DNA from: Undaria pinnatifida
Taxonomy: Eukaryota; Sar; Phaeophyceae; Laminariales; Alariaceae
Length of the DNA stretch: 64,000 bases
NCBI GenBank assembly: GCA_012845835.1
Contig: JABAKD010000002.1
Coordinates: forward strand, 19,978,129-20,042,128
Direction of reading: 5' to 3'
The translations under genes were made by a program, and so were the position numbers. The notes below the pieces were generated by a model. That model did no database searches, was not told the DNA's origin, and saw only the letters and a list, made by a program, of their open reading frames with translations. Positions 12,113 through 23,145 of this stretch are shown here, in pieces. Every line of letters starts with the position of its first letter. Positions within the stretch are counted from its first letter, which is position 1.

Positions 12113-13186
12113 CTTATAACACCTCTACCCTCGAACCCCGAACCCTCTGGTATACAACGCCTGCATATATCGGAAACCCCTATCGCCTTCAAATTCACAG
12201 CATGGCAGAACACGAAGATCGATGTTGAAGCTCATGCTGCACATCGACTGTCGGATGGCAAAAAAACGTCGGAAATTAGATAATCGCTCCGCTCGTAACA
12301 AGAACAACACCGGAACCCAGATCAGTTTGAAGTTAGTGTACAACGCACCCTCTTCCAATTAATTGATAAACCCAGCCTGGGTCCGTATCAGTTTTCCTTC
12401 TTGTAGGTGCCCGTAGTCCTGCAGTTGTACCGCTGTACAGGCAGCAATGGGGGGCGGCGCAATTTCGCGCCCAAGCTGAAAGTATTATTTTGGGTGCCCT
12501 CACCAACTACCTTTCACAAAAATATGGCGGCTTTTATCCTTGGCTCAAATTCAACCTGACGGAGTTAGCATCTCTTGCTTTTTACATTTTTGAAGATATG
12601 CGCACCCAGAGAAGAACCACAAACCACGAGGGTAATGAGCAATGAAGAGCACCTCCCAACCAAGTGACCTCGTTTCTTATCTCTTGGGTGGGCGTTAGCC
12701 ACTGCACTGCTGCTTGTTACCTTACTGTTCCTTATCTTGTTGCCCAGTTTGAGCTGTCATTTTCTTACACCCTACCGGTAATTTGTATTTATTTTATGAC
12801 TCATTTCAGCCCGCTTTTAAGAAGAGTCCTAGTTAAAAGAAAGGCTCAACTTTTTCATTACAATGATAAGAAATTGGGCGTGGCAAAGACGGCTTAGCTG
12901 TAGCTGGGCGATTACATGGGAAACTAGTGATGACATAAGACACTGTGAAACGGTCAACGCCCAACGCCCACCCCAACTACGAAATAAGGACATTCCGGAG
13001 CGTGGGATAAACTAAGCAAGCGTCATTCATGAACTGTAGCTCGCGAGGACACCCAAAATAAGACATTCTATTTAAGGCACTGCGCCGCTCGTGGTGCCGA
13101 CATAACGCCTGGTCGAGTCCAACGCGAAAGGCGGAGAGAGAGCATCGATGCTTCTTTTTTTAGCCCAACCGTCAAGCTCCGAACTA
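12113..13186. other. no gene seen
   Basis: Short open frames only (for example 12664-12897 on the + strand, hydrophobic, unrecognised). No shared repeat was noticed. Confidence 0.4.
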
Positions 13187-13870
13187 TGATATCTACAGCG
13201 TCATGATATTGTCAGGCTGCTGTGCCGCTCGTGCGGAGATAGCTTGTTGAATCTAGCGCTGCAAGCCAGACTAAGCAAACCTGAACACTACTGGGGGTGG
13301 CTTTCCGTTGGTGTCGTGCTGAGTAACGCTGCGTGACCCGGTCAGTCGCAGTTTCGGGAGCATGTGTCCAGCAGAGAAAATCGCCTGCTGTGCTTCTGTG
13401 CTACCGGCTGCTTTTTTTTAATCTACAGCGTCATATCGTCAGGCTGCTGTGCCGCTCGTGCGGAGATAGCTGGTTGAATCTAGCGCTGGAAGCTGGACGA
13501 AACAAATCTGAACACTACTGGGGGTGGCTTTCCGTTGGTTGGTGTCGTGCTGAGTAACGCTGCGTGACCCGGTCAGTCGCGGTTTCGGAAGCATGTGTCC
13601 AGCAGAGAAGATCGCCTGCTGTGCTGCTGTGCTACCGGCTGTTTTTTTTTTCATCTACAACAACAGCGTCATATTGTCAGGCTGCTGTGCTCCCCGTGCG
13701 GAGATAGCTGGTTGAATCTACCGCTGGAAGCTGGACGAAACAAATCTGAAGACTACTGGGGGTGGCTTTCCGTTGGTGTAGTACTGAGTAACGCTGCGTG
13801 ATCCGGTCAGTCGCGGTTTCGAATGCCCGTGTCCAGGGAAGATCGGTTGGGTGCTGCTGTGCTACCAAAA
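13187..13870 (+). repeat. three tandem copies of a ~232-bp unit
   Basis: Units start near 13189, 13421 and 13652 at ATCTACAGCGTCAT or ATCTACAACAACAGCGTC. Each holds GGAGATAGCTTGTTGAATC or GGAGATAGCTGGTTGAATC, CTACTGGGGGTGGCTTTCCG and ACGCTGCGTGA. Copies 1 and 2 end in a T tract before the next unit. The similar short open frames in each unit are explained by the duplication, and no protein family is recognised. Confidence 0.88.
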
Positions 13871-14995
13871 GGTTTTGTATGGGTATAGACTTAGATGGCT
13901 CCATCACACGGGGAAAAGTACTTATAATCCCCGGAGTTGTTTTCTTAGATGCAACTCGCGAGTTGCATACCTGGTATTATACCGCTACCCATCCGTGCGA
14001 TCAGACAGACCGTTGGGCGAGCTCAAATTCAATACCAGGGTACAAATGGACGTGCACAAAAAAAGCTGAAAAGTGAGAATGCTGAACCCTTTGCAAGTAC
14101 ATACATATATACGCGATAAGAACGAAGGCATGTACCGGGTGGGCGGAGAATGGAAGACACCAACCAATCAATCAGTCAGTGATGACCACGGCTTGTCCAG
14201 ATTCTGAAGGTCGCTGAAGGAGGAAGATAAAACTTCTTGCGGGTTGAGCTGGAGAATGATGAAAAAAGAAAAAAAAAAAAAAAAAAAAAAGGAGAAACGT
14301 TTAAACTCTGAAAACTTCACGTGCAATCCGGATTGGTTGTGTGTGGTTCTTACCGCACGCAGTTGATCCGGGTCATTTGAGTCAATCCTTCAACTCACAC
14401 GTTTCTATTTTGTTTCTATTTCGTCTTGTACGTCAAAATATTAGCGACGTGTTTTTTTTCAATATTTTTCACTCTCTTCTGGTGGAGAGAGACGTCATGC
14501 CAGGTAGACCAAAGCCGGTGTTATAACCGCCGGATGCTATACCAACACAGCAGCAACATCATCAGCACAGAGAGAAGAGCTTGATGACAAGTCGCCAAGA
14601 AGCTCGATGGCAAGTCGCCAAGAAGAGCAGCAACACCTACTACTCCGTTGCATCACACAACCAGCCGTTGACTGCTATATACCAGTATATTTCAGTCGTC
14701 GGGTATTCTTTTTTTTTTTCGTTTTTCTTTTTTCGGTTTCCGCCCCAAGTGCAACAATCTTTTTTTTTTATTTTTTCGTCAGCACGGAGTTTTCGGAGAT
14801 GCTCAACTTTGATCTTTAAAATAAGTCCCCAAGAACTTACGTATGTAGTACGTATCTCAGATCTACGATGAGATGATCCTGTGCATAGATAGACAAGAAG
14901 GAGCACTAGAAGCACCACTGCTAGAACTGCACACTGGGGAATAAATCTATCACAACAGAACAAGACGAACTGTCTTCTGTCAAAAGCACGACGAG
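13871..14995 (+). promoter_or_regulatory. upstream region of the HSF-type gene
   Basis: The roughly 1.1 kb before the HSF start codon has no convincing coding frame. It holds an A homopolymer (about 14269-14290), two T-rich tracts (14710-14780), and a short duplication, AAGTCGCCAAGAAG, near 14590 and 14615. I found no clear TATA box and no convincing nGAAnnTTCnnGAAn heat-shock element, so its promoter role rests on position only. Confidence 0.35.
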
Positions 14996-15497
14996 ATGGA
15001 GCAGAGGTCTAAGCACGCGGCCCTGCCTGCTCCCGGGCGGAAGGAGACCGAGTGGATACGCCATGGCAGTGATGTTGCGAGCACGGACACCGCAGGCGTG
15101 GATACAGCAGGCGTACCCCCGGAACGAACACCAAACACGACGACTCCCCGCGAAACGAACGGAGACAAGAAGACCGATGATGCTGCTCTGGAATCACCAA
15201 GCGTCTCCCCTCCACACCAGCAGTACCAGCAGCCGCCGATGCGACAGCAGCAGCAGCAGCAGCAGCAAGGGTCGGCGACATCCTTGTACTCCATGCAGCT
15301 CTCTCCGGTCGCCCCGTTCGTGAGCAAGACGTATGGCATCGTGAATGGCGAGTCGGACGAGGTTGTGTGCTGGTCGGAGACTGGCGGAGAAGATACGTTT
15401 GTGATCAAGTGCGTTAAAGTCTTTCAGGAACAGGTGCTCCCAAGATTCTTTTGCCACAGCAACTACTCTTCCTTCGTGCGGCAACTCAACAACCACG
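14996..15497 (+). CDS. HSF-type transcription factor, exon 1
   Basis: First coding exon of a heat-shock-factor family gene, a nuclear sequence-specific DNA-binding protein. The ATG at 14996 opens 167 full codons. A disordered N-terminus of about 105 residues carries a polyQ run (residues 84-91). It leads into the HSF DNA-binding domain, starting at APFVSKTYGIV and reaching the recognition helix NYSSFVRQLNNH (about 156-167). The exon ends in phase 1 at CACG|GTGAGAG. Joined with exons 2-4 (27720-27893, 28231-28796, 29860-30906) it gives 2289 bases, 762 residues plus stop, with all phases compatible. HSFs normally bind nGAAn repeats as trimers; that is family knowledge. The splice model is inferred from sequence, without transcript support. 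Confidence 0.85.
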
Positions 15498-17191
15498 GTG
15501 AGAGTCTCGAGAGAAAAAAGGGGGGCCAGGGTGGGTCGGGGCGGGGGAGGGGGGGGGAGGGGGTACACTGAGATAGGGTGTGTTTGCCGTCTCTCTGTGT
15601 GTTGCTTTGTCGACATAGGAAGGGCGCGTCCAAACTGCGATAGCCCCTGGTGGAGAAAAACATTCATGCACCGAAAGAGCAATAATTGTTGGGTTCGCTA
15701 AAAATGGAGTTGAAATCAGGCACAAACACAATGCTTTGCTCCTTTTGAAGCCGAAAGATCCTTTTCACTAGACAGGTAGTCTATGCATCGCCCCCCCCCC
15801 CCGCTGCCCGTCCCCCGCCCCCGCTCGGTCCCTTCGCTAAGACCACGGCGCCCCTCGCATCATTTATATCTTGCGCGCATTAATTTCGAATCCACGAGCG
15901 AATGTGAGCTTGTTGTAGAGAACAACCGTCATTCCATCGGAGAACCAAATTCCGACAACTTTATTATGACAACTACGCTGTATCGTACGAAAAAAAGTAA
16001 ACAGCTGCCGACGTAGAGTCGGTTTTGTTGTGCACACCGAAACAGCTCCTTTCAACTTTAGAATGATGGATACCAGGCACCCGCGAGAGGGGGGAATAAT
16101 ATAGTAGCAGCAAGCAACGACAGCGGCGGCAGCAACAGCGGTGTCGTATGTATGTGAACTCGTATATGAAAAATTGAAAATTGACACCTGGTACATATCA
16201 TGCACACGCAGTAGCAGACCCAATATCTCCTGTACGCTTGCGCGTGATTGAAACATGCTGGCGCCCTGCCCCGTCCCTTGCTGCTATACCATGGGAAGCG
16301 CGCGTGATATCCCAACTTCTCGTTACTTTCGCTTGGCGCACGTGCACACTGACTGCTGCATGGCCTGAATAGAAGAGGTGGTATGTCTGCGTCGACCCGT
16401 CCGGGTCAATAGACGGGTTAACCCTCCCCCACTCGGTACCCGGCCCCGCCTGGATCCCGTTACAACCCTCCTCCCGGGCCACATTCCGTTCTTGCTACCA
16501 CCCAGCTGGCGTCCTGACCCGTGGCGGAACACGCTCGTTGACCGCCAGGCTGCAACACCTCTGGTATAGCTCCCCCCTCCGACAAGTTCGTTGCGCCCCC
16601 AATCCTCAGCGAGTGCAAGTAATCCTCTGCGCTTCAAACTAGGCTAAGCCACGCGTCGGAAGCATAGCGCTGACACTGCTCCACGGCGTGCTCTGCTCGC
16701 AAGTCCACGCTTCGCCACGAGTGAGTACGTCGTATGGGCGTGATACTCAAGGCTACCTTTTTATTTTTTATTTTACAGAACTATTTTTAATACTTCCGCC
16801 ATTTATGAAGCCCCTACGCTACGAAGGCTCCCAGTTGCCGTGGCAGCGTTTCCTCGCTGCCAAGGGCACGTTTCTTATATGCGATGCGGGGCAAGGAGAG
16901 GGCCTCTTCCTTCGCTTTATCAGCGAAGGACGTGAGAGTGCCAGAGAGCGCGCGGGGGGCGATCTCTGACATGATCGGCAAACAAATGCTTGATCATGCA
17001 TCGTTTTTGCCGGGGTGATCAGAAGTACTCGAAATGATTCTAACGTCCGTTGGATTTTCCTATCGTACATTACGTGTATTATGACGATCATTCTACGCAC
17101 ATTCCTCAACACCTGTCTTCCATAACGCACCCATCTTCATGCGCGTCAAGCCCATCTTTGCTAAGAAAGAAGTGCAGTAGAGCTTACCACC
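15498..17191. other. intron 1, proximal part: nothing recognised
   Basis: Contains G-rich (15536-15566) and C-rich (15789-15830) runs and short open frames on both strands. None has a recognisable motif. Confidence 0.4.
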
Positions 17192-17329
17192 TTTTCGACA
17201 ACATGGTTGACGCACACTGTGAACGAGTCGAAGGGGGTTTCACCGTACACTATGGTTGGTTGCGTTCCATTGGGTTAGGGTATACTTCGAAGTATAATTC
17301 AAAGAGTATGTCAACCATGTTGTCGAAAA
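17192..17329. repeat. short inverted repeat, 20-bp arms
   Basis: TTTTCGACAACATGGTTGAC at 17192-17211 recurs as its exact complement at 17310-17329, about 98 bases apart. It could be a small MITE or a transcript hairpin. No target duplication was identified. Confidence 0.75.
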
Positions 17330-17393
17330 AGCGAAACGGTGCCCTCAAGTAAGAAGGGCGCGTACAAACTAGGAAAACATCACAAAAAAAAGA

Positions 17394-17394
<1 letters not shown>

Positions 17395-17441
<47 letters not shown>

Positions 17442-17442
17442 C
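17395..17442 (+). repeat. (CAA)n microsatellite, about 16 units
   Basis: A pure CAA run preceded by an A-rich stretch. The LINE/SINE signature GTTAATGTGAG is absent, so its origin is open. Confidence 0.93.
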
Positions 17443-17547
17443 TGCGTAAAACCGAACAGACTTTGGTGTTTTTTGGGGGGGGGAAAGAGCAGGGCTTTTC
17501 ACGGATTATGACCCCATCCGCGGATCGTGTTAGAAGGTTTCCAAAAC

Positions 17548-18355
17548 CTCACGGGTCGGGTCGGATCGGGTCGAGTCAAGACGTTTTGAAATCTCGTGCT
17601 CCGAGTCAGGTCGGGTCAGAGGTTTCGAATCTCACGGGTCGGGTCGGGTCGGGTCAAGAGGGTTTGAAATCTCGCGGGTCGGGTCGGGTCGGGTCGGGTC
17701 GGGTCGGGCCAAGAGGTTTTGAAATCTCACGCGTCGGGTCGGGGTCATGACCCGCGAGGTCAGGGTTCATGTCACGGGTCAAGCCACTTTGAGCCGACAG
17801 TTGTTTTCTTCTGACCCGCAGGTAGGACCGGTAGATCTGACCCGCGGACCAACACATTCAAGCCTTACTTTTCCCTGTGCGAGGGCACCTGTGATGCTGA
17901 TACACTGATAATCCTCTTTGATATTTAGCCACAAGCTAAAACGCCGCCAAATGCATACATACATTGATGTTCGACCCTATCCACATCCATTCCATCCATT
18001 ACATCAATTACATCAATTACATCAATTACATCAATTGCATCCATTGCATCCGTTACTTATGTCATCCAGGTCATGCATCACTGCGGGGTATCGAACACAG
18101 ACAGGTTGTTTGTATATCAAAATCGAACCTGTGGGTCGGGAGAAAAATCTCGCGGGCCAAGGTGACCCGACCGGCGACATGACCTGCTCTCACGGAAAAT
18201 TCGGAGCCAGGCGGGTCGGGTCGGGTCGGGTCGGGTCGAGTCAGGAGGTTTTGAAATCTCACTGGTCGGGTCAAGTCGGGTCAGAAGGTCTGAAAAAATC
18301 GCACGGGTCGGGTCGGGTCGGGTCACCCGACCCGCCATATTTGACCTGACCCGTG
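17548..18355 (+). repeat. GGGTC pentanucleotide arrays with an ATTACATCA minisatellite between
   Basis: Two arrays (about 17548-17770 and 18200-18355) consist of GGGTCGGGTCGGG interspersed with a longer unit containing GTTTTGAAATCTC. The second array ends in the complementary form (ACCCGACCCG), so it can fold back. Between them, at about 17985-18057, is a 9-bp repeat of ATTACATCA units. Confidence 0.88.
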
Positions 18356-19559
18356 AAAAGCATTGAAAAAAAGGAGGGTGTTCAAACGCAGCAAACACCT
18401 GAAACACAAGATCTGAAACTCAAAACCAAAAAAAGTCAGCAGTCGAGGTGGGGCGCCAGCATTGATGCACCGTCCAGCTGCGGTAGAGGCGACGCCCAGC
18501 CCTGGAAAAAGATTGGAGTGTGCCCACACAACCAGCCGGCCATACTCTGCTGCTGCAAAGGCACAGGTGTCCTGAAGCGCGAGAGTAGGGCTGGATAAAG
18601 TACAACAGGGGCCGGCAAAATTGCATCATCATTTAAATTTTGCCGAAAAAAGGATGGTCAATATATTCAAGAGAAAAAAAAAAGAAAGAATTTCAGTCGC
18701 CGAAAGTCCGCAACTTAAACACTACTAAAAGTAACTGCTGTACACAAGTACCTACATACAGTACTGCTGACGCGCGAGTAGTAGTTGAAATATATATATT
18801 ATAAAAATTAAAATACACTCCAGCTGTGAGATCGAAGATTTCGTCGAAACTCATCTTTGCAAGCTGTGTGTGATACTCCGATCGCGCGCATTACGAGTTG
18901 TGTGTCCTCATTAAGGATATAGGTCGGCGACTCCCCTTACAGCTACAGTGTAGCTATCAGGGTCAACAGGATGATTTTAGTCAGTCTGTGCGCGGAAACT
19001 ATAAAACCCGTTTCTGAGGGGGACAAAATCTGACAGCTGTGAAGGGAAAGCGGGGGCTTGGTTTTGATCAAAAGCGAGCGGGTTTGGAGGGGGGCGGGGG
19101 GGGGGGGGGGGGGGGAGGGGCAATTTGTGCATGTAAACTATAAATCCTTTCGAGGGGATAAATCTGACGGTTTTGGCACCAGTATATTATTGGGGGCGGG
19201 GGGGGGGGGGGGGGGCAGCTTAATATGTGCCTGGAAACTATACATTATTTCGAGGGGATAAATGTGACATTTTTGGAAATAATACATCAGTTTATCATGT
19301 ATATCCTGGGGTAAGTCGTACAATCAGTGAGTAAAGAGAGGGTGGAGTGTTCGAGGGGGTGGGGTTGGGATGGGTTGGGGGGGGAGGGGGGGGGGGTGGG
19401 GGCGGGGGGGGGGGGCGGGGGGGGGGGGGGGAGGGGGGGGGGGGAAGGGCTTTAGGTGAGGGGTTTGTTATACGTGTGGTGCTAGGTCTAAGCGAGGGTG
19501 CGGGTGATGGGGAAGAAGGGGGCGTTCGAGGCGGGGGGGGGGGGGGGGGGGGGGGGGGG

Positions 19560-20339
19560 GAACACAGCGGCATGGATGGCTCTCGAAAGATAATGAGGTG
19601 ATATCCTGTGCGTGAAGTGTTTATTAATGTGGCGGATTTCGATATTTGGTGGGGCGTTTGAGTAAGGGAGAGCAAGAGGGGGGGGGGGGGGGAGATTTTT
19701 TAGGAGGTTTAGGTCACAAATAATATTCAAATACACTTCGGCTGTGAGATCAAAGATATGTATCAGCTTGTTATACGCGTGGTGCTAGGTCTAGGCGATC
19801 GTGCAGGTGGTCGGGAAAGAGGGGGCGTTGGAGGTGGGGGGGGGGGGGCGAAACACAGCGGCATGGATGGCTCTCGAAAGATAATGAGATGATATCCTGT
19901 GCGTGAAGTGTTTATTAATGTGGCGGATTTCGATATTTGGTGGGGCGTTTGAGTAAGGGAGAGCAAGAGGGGGGGGGGGATTTTTAGGAGGTTTAGGTCA
20001 CAAATAATATTCAAATACACTTCGGCTGTGAGATCAAAGATATGTAGCAGCTTGTTATACGCGTGGTGCTAGGTCTAGGCGATTATATATATAATATATA
20101 TATATCTTATATTTTTAAACATAAAATAAAATGCTTAATTACGTACTTATGATGCTGATATGAGAGGTCACAAATAATATTCAAATACACTTCGGCTGTG
20201 AGATCAAAGATATGTAGCAGCTTGTTATACGCGTGGTGCTAGGTCTAGGCGATTATATATATAATATATATATCTTATATTTTTAAACATAAAATAAAAT
20301 GCTTAATTACGTACTTATGATGCTGATATGAGAGGTTAC
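19560..20339 (+). repeat. internal direct repeats of the inverted-repeat element
   Basis: A unit with GGCATGGATGGCTCTCGAAA, GTGGCGGATTTCGATATTTG and a G-run appears at about 19567-19760 and 19858-20050. A shorter unit (ATACGCGTGGTGCTAGGTCT through an AT-rich palindrome to GATGCTGATATGAGAGGT) is duplicated at about 20050-20167 and 20217-20336. Part of it recurs inverted near 22625-22660. Confidence 0.85.
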
Positions 20340-22440
20340 AGGCTTACGAATCGCTGAGAAAACACCATGCATACGTCGTAGTAATTGACCCGCCGCTCTG
20401 CCCGGCCAGTGGCGCCGAGATGTGTGGCAAAGATGGGTAAGGCTTCAACGCCGATTGCCCACAAAAAACCCGCACCAGAGAAGGCGAGAAGAAAAACGAG
20501 CGAAGCCCCAAAACAAAATTAAAAACACAGAAGAAGAAGCCTGTGCACGTTGTCTTCATCTCCGCTGTTTACCTGCTACTGCCTGTAGTTTCGACTGTAT
20601 GTACATCGACCTATTCAACCTACTACGGCCGTTTACTACTCCACCTTTCCTTCTCGTTCCGCTATCATATTCCTTCTACGCTTTAAAACCTGAGTCGCAT
20701 CCAGGCTCTGTCCCCACGCCACGGGTGCGGGTTGTTACCCCGACGTTCGTCCCGCCAAAGCAAGGGCCAATGGTTGAGACAACGGTCATGCATGATATCA
20801 GTACACCCCCGGCGCCTTCTTGTTTTCTGGCGATCTCAAAAGCTGGAGTTCGAAGCGAGACACCCTCCGCGACATTTCGAGAATCGCGTACATTGATCTG
20901 TTTCATTCGGCAGACGTGCTACTATCTGTAGTGCCTGCCTCGGTCGTAACGTCCGGCCTCAGCCAGATCGAAGAGGGGTTCCTATTTTTCGGATGGCGTG
21001 CCAACTAGCAACTCGCAATTCGCTCGTAATAAAACTAACTGCATAGTACCTTGGGATGAAGTAGCTAAAATTACAACGGTTGATGTTCAGCGTGACAACA
21101 TCCATAGGACAAACGATCGGCAAGTAGGTGTATCGCGCAGCTTGCAAAGATGAGCATCGACCCTAAATTTGTCGAACCCACACCTGACGTGTTTAGAATA
21201 GTTGAAAAAAATAATAATACCTGTACACTTTCTTTCGCGGAGGAGGTGGAGGCACCCGGAGGTAGAGACACCCCGAGACGTGTACCTGGTACATGAGTAG
21301 TAACGCACCCGTCCCGGACAGATCCGTCCAAGCCGTGAAGGGCCCGGCAAGCCGAAAAAGTGCAATGAAAAAATAGCGATGACCACGCTTTGCTCCTCGC
21401 AGAATTCCCAGCCAGCGCAAAGGTTCTCCCTATATATCTTGCACAGCAGTAGCAGCAGGTACCAGGTGTTTTTGGGGTATTCGCCAAGCCGAAGCAAGCA
21501 AGGGGTTTCTTCGCGCATCGTGGGATTAAAATGAATACCTTTTATGCACACCGCATAATAACAAGAGCAATATCGCACACACACCCTCGGAGTGATTTCG
21601 GGCCCGTTTTTTTTTTTTTTTCCCATTTTTAGAGGGGCACACACAAAGGAAAAGGGCGGCTCCGGGAATATCTCGTCGAGATGTTTCCATGAATATGCTG
21701 TCGCTCGGCGTGTATGTACTCTCTCCTTTGCCGAAAAAATCAGCTCGCACCCCCCGAGGTTCATTGCAGAGCTGATTTTGTCCAAAGCCAGGGGGGGGGT
21801 GTACTCAGTGCGTGCAAGGCCGTTTCTCGTATGGCCATAGACTCTCGCATCCCTACTATGCCGGGACGGAGCACGTCGGGTGTTCACCAACCAGGCAGGC
21901 ATTGCTTGCACCAAGCGTGAAGGGCCGTGAGGTGTTCGGCGAGTCGCACATGAAAGGTGAACTGCATCCTTCCGAGAACCTCTCTCGTAAAGACGGACTT
22001 GGGCACCTTGTGCCTACTTTCTTGCTTGTGGATGACAGCGACCAATGGGTTACTTTGTTTTCTGGTGTGGCCACTCCAGAGACAGCAATGGGTATTACTA
22101 TGACACTGCCTCGTGGGTGCCTTACCATATTCACACTACCTAATGCGATCATTCCCCTTGTGCGGAGGTAGGGTGCTCCACCCCGCACAATATGATACAA
22201 CTCTCGATAACCAGCATGGTGACCGCCAATGAAATAAAATAAATTAATTAACGGTACCCTGGTTGGTTGTCTAGCTGACGCAGTGATTAGCATATTTTAC
22301 GGCGTCGTTGCCAACCAACGCCAACCCCAATATACATACAATACTTTACGGCGTCGGTGCCAACCGAGTCCAACTACTGTCAAGTTTAGTAAGGTTCCTC
22401 CCAGGTGTACATTCATGCGACCTAAAGGGGTTTGAATTCC
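20340..22440. other. core of the inverted-repeat element; no transposase seen
   Basis: Several open frames occur, including 20422-20931 (+) and 21087-21914 (-), with no recognisable motif. The segment holds a copy of the CAGCTTGCAAAGATGAG motif (21136-21198). It also holds a copy (21785-22075) of a dispersed sequence that recurs at 31385-31660. Confidence 0.4.
21785..22075 (+). repeat. dispersed repeat copy, partner at 31385-31660
   Basis: It shares ordered blocks with 31385-31660, such as TGGCCATAGACTCTCGCATCCC, GGTTTTCACC/GTGTTCACCAACCAGG, TGCACCAAGCG and ACTTTCTTG followed by GGATGACAGC. Divergence is substantial. No coding capacity is recognised. Confidence 0.7.
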
Positions 22441-23145
22441 CAAACCCCACCCCTCGTTTTGTTCTCTCCCCCCCCCCCGCGTAAAATCAAAAATATGCCT
22501 GAGTAATAAACACTACCAGGCAGTTGATATCACCTCATTACCCTTTTAACCATCCATGCCGTAGCTCCAATTCATACCCCCCCCCCCCCCCTAACGCGCC
22601 CTCCTTCCCCACCGCCCGCACCATCGCCTAGACCTAGCACCACGCGTATAGCAAACCCCTACATCTATGCGACCTAAAGCCCTCCCCCCCCCCCCGCCAC
22701 ATTCCCCCCCCCTCCCCCACAAGAAGGATTTGTAGTTTCCACGCACAAATTGAGCTGCCCCACCCGTCCCCTCCCCCCCCTCCTCCCCTCCCGCCCCCCT
22801 TTTGATCAAGCTCAGGCCCCCACGTCCTTCAAAACTCCGCCCTCCCCTCAACAGTTGTTCGATTTACAGGATTCACTTGATAAACTGATGCATTTCCTTC
22901 CACAGCTGTCAGATTTTGTCCCCCTCAGAAACGGGTTTTATAGTTTCCGCGCACAGACTGCCTAACATCACCCTGTTGACCCTGATAGCTACACTGTAGT
23001 TGCAAGGGGAGTCGCCGACCTATATCCTTAATGAAGACACACAACCCGTAATACGCGCGATCGGAGTATCACACACAGCTTGCAAAGATGAGTTTCGACA
23101 AAATATTCGATCTCACAGCTGGAATGTATTTTAATTTTTATAATA

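Larger units (their letters stand above)
18797..23145. mobile_element. 4.35-kb inverted-repeat (foldback-like) element
   Basis: The outer ends are complementary. The left end begins TATTATAAAAATTAAAATAC with CAGCTGTGAGATCGAA just inside, and the right end (about 23110-23145) is its complement. Colinear similarity continues inward for several hundred bases. It covers left 18811-19050 against right 22904-23130, and then the stretches with TTGATCAAAA and AATTTGTGC. G-runs in the left arm match C-runs in the right. No transposase frame is recognised, so it is probably non-autonomous. It lies wholly within HSF intron 1. The target duplication is unclear because the left flank is TA-rich. Confidence 0.8.

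Noticed and set aside
13871..14995. Heat-shock elements upstream of the HSF gene
   Set aside because: GAA and TTC words occur, but none with the nGAAnnTTCnnGAAn spacing.
19347..19736. Gly-rich and Pro-rich frames in the 19-kb region
   Set aside because: Caused by G homopolymers within the inverted-repeat element.
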